Below, in pieces: positions 36,108 to 47,889 of a DNA stretch of 64,000 bases (the first letter of the stretch is position 1; each line of letters starts with the position of its first letter). The notes under the pieces were generated by a model, which saw only the letters and a program-made list of their open reading frames with translations, made no database searches and was not told where the DNA came from. Both the position numbers and the translations under genes were made by a program. Origin of the DNA: Apus apus (Eukaryota > Chordata > Aves > Apodiformes > Apodidae); contig NC_067296.1 in assembly GCF_020740795.1 (NCBI RefSeq), positions 7,603,001 through 7,667,000 of the forward strand, read 5' to 3'.

Positions 36108-36215
36108 CTAATTATTATTGTTGTTGTTATTATAACAAAACATTCATATACTGCCATAAAATACAAACTAGATAATACACGTTCCTTGCCTGAAGAGCTC
36201 AGGCTTTAAACAGGC
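36108..36215 (-). repeat. Amniote MIR-like relic with ATT/GTT-rich start
   Basis: Begins with an ATTATTATTGTTGTTGTTAT run, followed about 60 bp later by TTCCTTGCCTGAAGAGCTCA and a 'ggctttaaacaggc' block. This is like the 'agtccctgccccgaagagctcacagtctaaacaggc' segment of a widespread amniote interspersed repeat. Confidence 0.6.
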
Positions 36216-39200
36216 TTAACATTCTGAACTGGATGCCTCTGGAGAGACAGGGAAGGCACAGCCCTTTTGGAGCAATTTCCCCTCTCAATTCCTTTCAAGT
36301 GCAGCTGGACACTGTGAATGGGATGTGGCCATGAGCTGCTGACCAGGCAGCACCAGAGATAGGGCATGTTCCTCCAGCTGTGCCTCAGCTGGGTCCTGCC
36401 ATGCACAGCAGCTGGGGGAGGAAGATTCGTGGCTGGCACTCACATGTACCAGGCAGGAGGCTGGGGGCAATGGGACTGCACTGTGGGTGCGCTTCTCAGC
36501 TGCAGCTCAAAGTTGGAACCCATCACTTGGAAAGCAATGTCCGCTGTTCCTGGTGGGGAAGCAGCTCCCAGCTCCTGCTGAGTTCTCACTGGCACTCTCA
36601 GGGAATTGCTGTCAATCAGTTGATCAGCTGGGCTGCCTCTGTCTGAGCCATAAGGTGCAGTAGCACCTTCGGAAATGCAGCAGGAGCTGCTCCATCCTGC
36701 TCTTGTACAAGACAACCATCCCACAGGGGTATTTTCAAATCACCATTCAGCTAAACCAAGGTGGTGGGACTGTAATGCTCAAAAGCAAACAGAAGCATGG
36801 CAGTGCAGTGTGCTGATGCCTTTGCACAGCTGGGAAGCACTGGGGAACCTGTGGTTCACAAATGCTCTTCTCACTGAGACTGAAGCCTTCTCTCACCTGT
36901 GAAGTCCCTTCTATTCCCCCTGACAGTGTTTCCCAGCTTGATCTGAAATGCCATGATATACTGAACCAAGAGACAAGTGGAAAATACTGCAGTTCCTAAG
37001 TTGCACTTTGAAATGAAATAGTAATACTTGTAATTAATAATAAAGTGTAAAGAAAAAAATAATCCCTCCTTATTCCAAGATAGACACTTTAGGTAGTACT
37101 AGGGCATCAAGCAGGCTTATTCAGCCTCTGGACAGACTTGCCCACAAGGCCTAGCATCAACACACCCTGTGTACACCTAGCATCATTTTGAACAATAATT
37201 GCAGCAAAACAAAACAAAGACAAGGAGCACTTTAGGTCCTTTGTGTACAAAGAAAGGGATCCCTGGCCAGGTTTTACCAACTGAAGGCTCTGAGCCAGAA
37301 ACTGTCCCTGCATCTATATTCATAACTCATAAAAGAAAAGAAAACAAAACCCCAACAAAATACATTTACAATGAAGAAAAAGTTTCTCAGAAGTGCTGCT
37401 GGTTTTGTTCCTCCCAGTACTCTATGTTCCAAAGTTCTAATTTTCTCTGACCACTTGGTCACAAAGACACTGAGCAGTCACTGTTGAAGTTTTTGAATGC
37501 TTAATCTGATCTACCTTAGACGTGGCATAAACCCATGAAAATACTAAGAATAGGGAATGTTAATGTTCCGATTATTGGCAAAGTCCATAGCCATTTTTAT
37601 CACAGAACTTAAGAGGTGATGGGAAAACCTCACTGGGCACCCAGCATAAATGTTCACATCACCTGCTGCCTACCCCTAAACCATAATACTACTGCTGCTT
37701 CTTCCCATTCCTCCTCTCCAGGCTCCTAGTCTAGCCCCCAGCCAGGCTCTACACTATCCCTAGAGGAATTTGTTCATACACACAGGTACATTAATGACTC
37801 AATCTTAAATTTTCCTCAATTGATCAGCCCCTTTGTGGTCCCAGCCTGCCACGTTCTCCCTGGTGGTTCACTGCCTGCACCAGCTGAACTCCCTGCCTTT
37901 TTTCCCATGCCCTCCTTTCTCTACCCGTCAACATGCTCTGCCCATTTCTTGGCTGTCACCAAAGAAGTCCTTTTTCTTAACTGCCTCTTTGTAGCACAGC
38001 CCCAACAGCTCCTTACTGTTAATCATGACAACACTGTCTATGCAGTGGACATCTGTGTACAGCCCTAACACACACTGTTACATGTCAACAGAACTGACAC
38101 ATCTTTTTTTCCCATCTGCGAAAGCTGATCCAGACAAAATGGCCAATTTCCAAGTTAGCTCCTCTTGGTTATTCCTCTCTGCCATAGCAATACTTGTCAA
38201 TCAAGCAGAGCTTAATCTTAACTCAGGCATTAACTTGAACACAATTAATTCTTGGCAGTAGACATAAAATGCTATGAGCCCCGTCTCTCCTGATGGTGAT
38301 AAGGCTGACTGTCAGACAGGCTCTGCATTCACTCCTTGACTTTAGCAAGAGTTAGATCAAGTCCATACAGACTACTAAAACAAAGGACATTGTTGGCGTT
38401 AGCAAGTGCAGGTCTGAAAGAGTCAATTGACCTCTGTCTCACTATGCAACCAGGACCTTGCCTCCTTTTAGAGAGGTGGTTGGGATTTTCCTATTAGTTT
38501 GCAGGATATCAATTCAAATTACAACTGCGTGAGAATAAAAAGCACAAATTTGAGGCACATGGCTTAATGCAAAGGGAAATCTGCAGTGTTAACAACACCC
38601 CTGTGGCCAGACACAGGCCAGACGGTCACAGATGTGACCTGCTGCCATCCAGGTCATTCAGGTGATGAGATGAGATGGCCCAGGACAGACTGTCACCAGA
38701 TCAAGTCCAATCCAGGTTATCTTCATCTTGAGGTTGAGGCGCCAGCTGAGCCATCTGTCTTGCACCACTCGGAAGTCTGAAACTCATTGTCCCACTCCCC
38801 TCCCTTAATTTTTCTGGCTATATATTTTTCTCGTTACCCTTATCAAGAGAAGAACTTAACCAACCTGGCATACCAGGCTGATGGACTTAGCAGATTGCAG
38901 TGTGACTCAGCACAGAACTCTTCCTGTGTTTTCACATATAAACACAATCAGTGGAGGAGAAGACAGCGAAAAGACTACGAGATGCATCATGGAGATTGCA
39001 AAACCCTGAGGAGTCAACAGATTGGAAGGTTCCTCACTGAACAGGTCCCCAGTCATCACCAAAATGCTCTATTCCTTTTTTAATCTGACCAGTCTCAAAT
39101 TTCCAAAACATCTGATATTCATTAGGTTATGCACAGGAATATCCATAGTATTAAAACTCCTGCAAAGGCGTATTCTATAAGCAATATTCTGGCAGCCATC

Positions 39201-41559
39201 CTGAGGGCTCCTTAGGAGGTACCCATTCACAAGGGCATGTATTTGATGACCAGGGTACCTTACACCACTGATGAAGCTGGGGCAAATATTTTGAAAGTGT
39301 TCCAGAGGCAGAATGCCTTCATATTAACCATCCAATGAAGAGCATCATACACAGATACACCTGACCTAGGGGATGAAATGGCCAAAACTACTCAGGTGCT
39401 AAAACTATGATCTTTATTTTATTTCATCAGTATTATAACTTTTGGTAGAATGCGTGGTCAAAAGGCCATCTCTTCCCATGGAAAACCAGGAAGAATTCTG
39501 TTGTGCCCTATGCTGAACAGAGTATTTATCTAAAATTTTATTTGATTTGTCCTGCAAAAATGCCTCAAGTTTGCACTGTTTCATAGTGCCTTTCTGGATA
39601 TCCTGGGAACTAAGGTGGTTGGTGCACTGTATAATCTGCATTGTGTAAGGTGTTGCCTACTTACAGTTTGCATATTGTTACAAATGTTTTTCAACTGACT
39701 GAAAAAAAACATTTGACAGAGTCTTACTGATAAAAAAGCTTTAGAATGCACATGGAGAAAAAATGTCTTGCTGTGATTTTACTGCAAATAGTCTTGATGA
39801 CATTTATTCAAAAAAGCTGTCTTGCGAAGATTCACATGGATAAAAATGTCTTATTAAATTTCTGAATTATTTTTTACAAGGTCCAAATGCAGCATATGCT
39901 TGCAATGAAACTGTCAGTGCTTTACTTATAGCAAGTAAAACTCTTAAAGTAGCAGCATGGCTATTTCAGATAGTTACTTCACCTCTACTGATACAACTGA
40001 AGTAAAAATTAGCTTACAAAAAAGCTGTTATGACTAGTCAGGTTTTTTTATTTTGCAAAACTATGCAGGATTAGCCTCAAAAATTAACTTGTTTTTAAAA
40101 TTAAAAATATCTGCAATTAAGTAATTTATCTTATTCAATAAAATAATTCAGTTATGAACACTTATATGATCATAAATATGTTTGGGAGACAGTTAATTCT
40201 CAAAAATAGCCTACATCTAACACAAGTATTATTTCAATGTATGAACTCCATGTATGCAATACACCATATTAAATAACCCCTCCAAATTAAGAACCAAAGG
40301 AAATCCAATAGTCATTTCATTAAAAAATATCCTCCATTTCTCTCATAAAAATCAGTCTCTAAGAGTAACTTTCATAGTTCCTCTGTGCCAAAATGGTATC
40401 ACAAAAAGAAATCCTTTCTATTCTCAAACATGGGTTAACAAGCTTTATTGAACACATGGAACCTGCCCTTCATCTGCAGTGCTCCTCAAAGGAACACAAG
40501 CCCTGTGAGCCCACGACCTGAGGTCAGGCATGCAAAAGACTGCCTGGAGTTTAAAGATGAAGAATTAAGTTAGGGGTGGTTGCATCCCAGGTCTCAGTGG
40601 AATGGGTTGAGCCCTATCCCATACCACAAGATGATGGGGGCAAGCTCCACATTGTGCTGTGTGACAGGCAGGGGCCTCGGGCGCAGGGCTGCAGACAGGG
40701 AGAATCACATGCTGCTTGCCCTGAACAGTGCCACAGGCTGTCTCCAGCTCCTTGTATTTGGGATGTGGGACCACAGGACTGGAGAGACCCTGAAGTGCTG
40801 GGTTTTGTGGTCTAGTCCAAGAGTGTGGAAAAAACTCCCCGGGAACTAAAAATTCTCACAATTCTCACTATGTTCCATTCTCTTCCACTTTGATGTTGCT
40901 GTCTCTTACACGAATGTTGTTATGTTTTGCATGTGTATTAAAACCAAATAAACATGAAACAGGACACGGCTGCACACAGTTTTCTGTGTTAAAAAGGATG
41001 AGAACAAAACCCTGTAACACATTCCTTTTGCAATTAACTCTCCAATAGCTGGGCTACATCCACTAGTTCACCTAGAAACTACAAGAGAAGAACTTTTATA
41101 TTTTCTGTTTTGCAGGTTGTTATCTCCAGCAAAACAATCACCAGGAACACAAACACAGTCTTACAGACTGAAGTTTTCATAGGTGTACTACCCTTCCACA
41201 GACAGCATAATGGTTAAATGCAGTATTCCAGCATTACAGAATGCATGTTCAAAGAATGTGTTCTAAATTAGCATTTATAATGGGTTCTGTCATGGGCTTG
41301 ACATGGTCAGTAGTAATTGTCCCCCCAGAACTGAGCTGAATGTGAAAGTGCTGGGATAACTATACTTGAACTTCATCTGTTCAGGAACAAGCCCCACACA
41401 TCTTTCACTGCCTCCTTAAGAATTGTGTAGTAGCACAAGGAACTCGAGTGTTGAGATCTCATGTACTGTATTTGCACCTGGGAATCACTAGGTGTATGTT
41501 CATAAATAACTAATGTGGCAGAGGATCCCAACATGGTCTTAACTTTACTACCGAATTAC

Positions 41560-41710
41560 TCTGAGATCTTGTTAATCTTTCAGTATCTCATTTGGTCCTT
41601 CTGTAGCTTTGGGAATAATACTTATCTGCTCCACTGAGGCACTGAGGTCTGTAACAATAACTACGAATTATTTGATAAGAGATGCTACTGAAAGACAAAG
41701 GTGTATTATT
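41560..41710 (+). repeat. MIR/L3-like relic
   Basis: GAGATCTTGTTAATCTTTCA, then 'gtatctcatttggtccttctgtag', then GGGAATAATACTTATCTGCT follows the order of the MIR/L3 'gaccttggtcaagtcact', 'cctcagtttcccatctgtaa' and 'ggggataatacttacctgcc' blocks on the + strand. Confidence 0.65.
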
Positions 41711-44700
41711 GCAAAATTTTGTGGGTTGGCAACTTAGCTAGTGGCACCGTATTGCATCCAGAGCCCATTTGGCTCCTCACAATGAAATGAGAGTGGGGGG
41801 AGAGGAAATCAGGTCAGAGTTTTTGGCAGACCTACTCAAGGTAAGCATAATCCAGCTGATTCATTATGTGCTGCAATCCTTGCTGGCAAAGACTCTGCAG
41901 TAAAGTAGCCTCCAGCCCTATTGCAACTGAACCTCTGTGTGTGGGTGTTGATGCTGCACATTAGGGAAGGGTGTCGCTGGTGGATAAACTTAAGGGGGTG
42001 AGGGCTGGATAAAGGACACAAAGGATTTTGTTCAAGCGTGCAATATCAGCCTAATGCTCCCTGCTGAGCAGCCCACTCTAAAAATGTTCTTTCTACCTCT
42101 TGCAAGACAAGGAGGAAACCTTTGAGAAGACCCTTCTGATGACTAATGCAATCTCTGTTTCATGAATCATCAGCATTGGGATGTCCTTGTGGCATAATCA
42201 GAGCTCTGGTCATTATAATCATTGATGATAAAACAAGTAAATCTTAATGAGTTGTGGGAAAGGAGACAATAGGGCCCTCTGCCAGGTCTCATTTACCTTG
42301 ACAACACGCCTACAGCCCAAGTACAAAGATCACTATTGTTTATCCTCAGTATTTGTGAAGGGGCCAGACAGTTCTCATTTCACTCAATCTCATGCTACTC
42401 TCTTTATCTCTGCTTTAGCATTTCTAAGGTACCTATCACTGTGGTATCTAAGCATCTCAGCTTTGGTCCAAGGTTAAATTTATGGTAAATAAACCACCTG
42501 GACAGCCTTTGAAGGTGAGAAACTGATATATAGTTAATTAGTGAAATATCATTCCATTTACATAGTGCCTCTTCTTTGACTAAAAGGACAAGAAAAGACT
42601 TTGTTGTTCATATTGTAAACAAATCCTCTGTATGATTCAGACCCTAAGTAACTGGGTCTGTTACCTCACTAACACAGCTAAGCCAATCTACCATGCCAGT
42701 AACACGTGCCCAGCATGAACTCAGCTTCTGTCCCAGCTGGACTGTATTTGCACTAGGACTCTTGCCAGCCTAGCTGTCTTGGTCAGGACTACAACTCAAC
42801 ACCCTCCTGACCAGAAGAGTTACAGCAGTAGGATCATATAGAACATAAACCAGATATGAACAAAACAGACCTATTCCACCCACCAATCAGTTCTCTGTGG
42901 GTATTCACAGTCAGAGCTGCTGATCTCATTGCAGCTCCTTGCCCTTCTGCTGCTGGCTACTCTTGCAAAGCTAAAAACCAGTAGTGAATGGGCCAGGAGA
43001 GCTTTCACCTGTGCTTGCTTTACCTGCAGCTTTTTCATCTACAGCTGCTTGGGAATCTTCAATGAGAAGGACTTTTGAATAGAAGAAAGAGATCTCTATC
43101 AAGACGTGTTTTTGTAGATATTTTTTAGGGAAGTGTTTGTTAAGAAAGGCTTCTCAGATCCCAGCTGGATTAGGAATAGCAGCCCCTGAATGGTCAGCAT
43201 TCCAGCAGATTCTAGTGCATTCCAGGCACTTGCCAAGGGTAGGGGAGAACCGAGATCGGCACCTGGCACTTCCTCATCCCAAATGGCTGCCAGAATCACC
43301 AGGCTACTGCTTACACTGCCATGGGTGTCTTCTGTGGATTTGGTGCTGAAAGCATTTAAAGATGTATTAACTCAGTGTGAACACAGGAACATTCTCGAAT
43401 TTCTGAGAAGTTTGACAGGATGGCAAAACACTTCCCATTCAGATCTGGAGATAAGTGCAGATTTCAAGCAAGAAACAAAAGACAGACCCTGACATTTAGA
43501 TCTCAGAGTGAATTCCTTGGGACAGCAATAAAAGAAAAACTTCTTTCTACTTGTGCTATAACTAAGTAAGATCAGTTGCTGATTTATAATGCTGAGGGAG
43601 CATTAAAAATAGTGTCTTTTTTTCCCCTCCTTGTTGCCAGCCACAGGGAATTGCAGCTAAGTTAGGGACTGTCTGCCTCTTTTAAACTTTTTTTTTTCTG
43701 TCCTCACATGTTCTTGCCTTGTTGGCTTCTTTTGCTACTGTCAGCTGCAGCACTGCTCTGTGACTCACTGTGCAGAAAGACAAATGACAAACCTTTCCCT
43801 TAGGACAGAGGCAGTGTCACCTCCATGACACACCTACATCTCCTGGATTCACACCCTGAGTCTCCACACATTTTCCCCCTACGGTGACTTAATGCAAGTT
43901 TTTTACATGATGTTTCTGCTAATTCTGATGTACAGAGGTAAGTGACAAGCAGGGAACAAAGCAAAGGCATATACAGTAGGACTGTGGCAATAATCACACA
44001 GAAAAGGCCTCAGTAGGTCCTAGAATTGTGCTTTGGTAGGGAAGGTTGCATAATCAACCAGAAGCTCTTCCATCACATGGGAACTGAACAGTCTAACACG
44101 GGAGGGGGGCTACAGCCCTGCAACTTCCTTCCTCTTTCCCTGAAGAAGTCCATTACTAGGCCTGACTGCTTACGATCATTTAAGACATGGGAGGACTTTC
44201 TTCCCACCATATCCTTGTGCAAAGAATCATCTCAATGGCATTCTGGTCACATACTGAAAACAATTATTTACTGATAGATCATGCTTAAGGAGTAGGTGCC
44301 CAACAAAAGGTCTGAGTAAAAAGAACAAGAACATGGAGACAAATGCATATTGCCCTTGCTTGGTCACTTCCCATAGAAGCAATACCCTGAATTCTCTTTT
44401 CACTTGCATTGAAATAAATTAAGCAGCTCAGATAAGATTACATAGCTACAAAGCTTTAGTGACAGAAGAATCAGATCCATTGTGTAATTCAGAAAAGCAA
44501 TTTTAGTACTCTCCCATGGAGCAAAATTATTTTCAGGCTTCCCTCTAGCTCCTTTCAGCCATAGACAGCAAATGACCACACACAGTTTAACCCACAGCAA
44601 GCTTTCAGGCCTCTAAAAGCTTCCTTACTCACTCGTTACTTACACAGGATTCCCTTTGAAATTGGTCACCAAAAGTCATTGAGTTCTCCCTTAGCAAGAG

Positions 44701-45329
44701 ATGAGTAATTAATGATATTATGCTTCCCTGCCTCATCTCCTTCAATACACTGAAGGGTTAGAGGAAATTCCTACAGGAATTCCCCCCCAGGTTACTGATT
44801 TGCTACAGATCTTCAGTTTGATCTACAGGGTGAAGACAAAATGCAGCTTCATCCATAACACACTCTGCTTTCTACCAGCTTCTGCCACATAGACTTAATA
44901 GTTTTGTGGACACTCATGCTGTCACACAGAAATGTTTACCTTCTTGAAGAAAAGTAGTATGAATTTAAATATTTCGAGGACCTCATTCAGCAAGAAGTTG
45001 CCAAGTCCTTGGAAAAATCCAGCTATTAGCATTACTGAAAGAGCTGCCAGGCACTGGCCATTCTGACACTCAATTAAAAAAGTCTCAGAATGGGAGGAGG
45101 GGCTGCTTTGAAAATATGGCCTCTAATTGCAAGTGTTGAACACTGGAAATCTGGATCTGGCCTGTTTTGAAATTTGGACTATCAGTACTTAACTACATCT
45201 GCCAGCTGGGCAAGAGCAACAACAAGGCTTTTTGGGTCAAAGTAAAAAAATGCCCCAACTAAGCCAGAGTAAAAGACCAGCAAAGAACATGAGGACCCTG
45301 AAAAATACCATGAGCTACTGAAACCACAC

Positions 45330-45400
45330 AGACAGCTTAAATGACATCCCCAGAGCACAGAGCAAAGATTAGAATTGATCTAGGTCATTTCTGCTAATGG
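45330..45400 (-). repeat. Possible MIR-like fragment
   Basis: CAGCTTAAATGACATCCCCA, then AGCACAGAGCAAAGATTAGA and 'attgatctaggtc', resembles the reverse-complement MIR 'ggttaaatgacttgcccaaggtcacacagc' to 'gaacccaggtc' segment. Short and diverged. Confidence 0.4.
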
Positions 45401-45786
45401 AGGATGCAGTCTTCAGCAGGATCAAATAACGTCATGGTACTCAGATAACTTAGAGTGTGATGATGTTTGCTCCATAGGTATAGATGAGCATAAAATGAAG
45501 TTCAAAATTCATCACTGCTTTCCAGGGAAGGGTCAATGTCTGAACAGGCAATGGAGATGGAATTCAATACTTACTTCTGAGGGAAGCTGGGATAGATGCA
45601 TATCCTACAGAAAGGTCAGCTTGTTGTGTCCACAGATCAAGACATCATTCCTGAAGTCTTCTCATGCCAAATAAATGCACCAGACTACATAAAAAATCCT
45701 GAGTTGAGCACTTGCCAATTTGTGCATGCAGCTGCGGAGAGAGGGTGTGTAATTGCATTTGCCATCAGGGTAATTGTGCATGTAAC

Positions 45787-45796
45787 ATTGCGCAAG
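45787..45796. promoter_or_regulatory. Perfect C/EBP dimer site
   Basis: ATTGCGCAAG contains the complete palindrome TTGCGCAA, the optimal C/EBP binding core. It includes a CpG in otherwise CpG-poor DNA about 40 kb downstream of CEBPB. Autoregulatory use is speculative. Confidence 0.4.
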
Positions 45797-47649
45797 AAGT
45801 GTTTTGTACACATGGCCATGCTTTTCACTTTCTTCAAATATCAGCCACTGTTTGAACAAATACTCAGGTATAATAGTTAAAATTATTAAACATTATTTTA
45901 ACTTGCTTTAGTTATAAAGTCACAAGTGAACTACAACACTATGCCCTTAAATGACACAAACCAGAGACGCACCGAGTCACTGCAATGTCATTAGGATCTG
46001 CTTGTAAGTTTTTTTAATTTGCCTGCAGAAAGATGGATTCCTTAGACTGAAGCTAATTTGTTACACATTGTCTAGAATCTAAAGCAAATTACACACTGAT
46101 CATAGCTGCTATGCAGTCCTTAGCAATTATCTTGCTATTTTTGAGGATTCCTTTAATTTTATTGTTGGGAAAACCAAGGAAGAAGCGTTTCTGACAGAAG
46201 TATCACAGCTGTTTCACAAAAAGTTCCAAACCACATAGATTGAAACGCAGATACAAAGTAGCACTGTACACTTGAAGAAAATATAGCACAATACAGACAG
46301 ATTCAGCAGATCAAATGAAGTCCAAGGATTGATTTCTCAAATAGAAGAATTCTCAGCTCCAGTAAGAAATTGCAAAGCTGGACAAGGATATCGTTACATG
46401 GTAAACCTGGACTCTCAATATATGTTCTATAGTCCAAAGCTACGAGCATAACTACACACTGTGCTGAACAGTGCCAATTGTGTAAAATCTGTTACCTGCA
46501 CTGGCCCTAGATGATACCACTGCTAAAAGCAAACATTGTCAGGAAACAATATACCATGGCATCTGTGAACAGAAGATACCACGAAGTACCCACAACAAGG
46601 CAGTACCATCATTTAAGAGCTACCGACGCCACAGAAAGCAGCACTGCTGAGCACAGCACCTATTAGATGTGGCCAGGACATAATAACTGGATACTGCAGC
46701 ACACAGCTAGTGCAGATAATAATCACAGTATTATCTCATAAATATATATACACATACATCTAGATACACAGAGTAATGTCTGAAGGGAAGAATGGTTTTG
46801 CTAGGCACAGAGAAGTGTTTTTCTTTGAAAATTAGATGTTAAGATTCTTAGAGATGTTAAAACAAGATACCTGAAAGGGGAAATGTCAACAAGAACAAGA
46901 GAGGGAAATAAATTTAAGCATCCCAATTAGTCTATCAGTTCTATCACTAAGATGGGCTAGGTGAATTACAAGCCTGTAACTTCAAATGTTCTTATCAACC
47001 CCCTTCAGAGCTCTATCACTGTTAACTGCTATGCCCAAGGAGTCTTGGATCTTTCCAATACCCATCCTATTTGTTACAGACATTAATAATAAGAGGCACT
47101 CCTGCCAAACGTCTGTTTGTCCAGTGCTAGGGAGCTCCCAGCTGCTTTCGGTTTTTGGATTGCTACTGTGCCTCTATGTTTAAGGCAATCTAATTTAATA
47201 AAATTATCATAAATGATGCAGAAAAGATACAGTCTTATATTAACATCTGAGGTCTAACTGTATCCAAAGGACATGATGCATTTAGAGCAGATTAAAGAAC
47301 CCCAGTGTGGGTGGAATCATAACTGACACCTTTAATTTTTCAGAGTTTGCTGTAAATGCAGGTAATGTTTCAACAAAGCAAGTGAGGCAAAACCTCACTT
47401 TTCCATTAGAGAACTGTAGTCATCCTGTGCCAATCAGTACATCAGACTTGCATAAGCTTTTTACTTGGCATTACTGTTTTGCCACTGGTCTGCAGAATAT
47501 GAAAGAGCATTCCCTGTTATGGAAAAGTCCCATCCATAGATGGGCAAGCACCTTTATACATTCAGGAAGCACAAATACACAGAGTCAGCCTCCTGAAGAC
47601 TCCCTCACATGGGTAACATACAACTTCCACCAAGCACTAACTTACAGAA

Positions 47650-47825
47650 GTGTACAGATACACCCATATTTATTCAGAGTGCATGCATGCAAACAGAGCC
47701 ATCACACGTGTTTATGCACACACCTGCATAAACACACTTGTGTGCAAGCTTAGACATGCCACGTTCTCACAAATGCACATGGGCACTCACATGTATGTGC
47801 TTACATGGATACAAGTAAACACCTG
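47650..47825. repeat. Decayed CA/TG-rich stretch
   Basis: Many short CACA, TGTG and GCATGCATGC pieces over about 175 bp suggest an old dinucleotide repeat, ending at the MIR-like fragment at 47.82 kb. The 148-codon frame crossing it is composition-driven. Confidence 0.5.
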
Positions 47826-47885
47826 TGACTTGCTCAAGGCAGCACCTTGAGCCTATGGCAGAGCCAGAGAAAAAGAAAGATTAAC
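47820..47885 (-). repeat. MIR/L3-like fragment
   Basis: GTGACTTGCTCAAGGCAGCA, then a 'tatggcagagccagagaaa' block, matches the reverse-complement MIR 'gtgacttgcccaaggtcacacagc' and 'gtggcagagccgggaa' segments. Confidence 0.6.
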
Positions 47886-47889
47886 CAGG

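Larger units (their letters stand above)
36220..47815. other. Gene-free DNA, right-middle part
   Basis: No coding region recognised. The 36.2-36.9 kb portion is GC-richer than its surroundings and unexplained. It includes MIR-like pieces at 41.6 and 45.3 kb, AP-1 heptamers at 37795, 38903 and 43761, and the C/EBP palindrome at 45787. Confidence 0.65.

Noticed and set aside
47307..47753. 148-codon frame, one of the longest in the gene-free region
   Set aside because: No domain or family resemblance; runs through a decayed CA/TG repeat rich in His and Thr codons.
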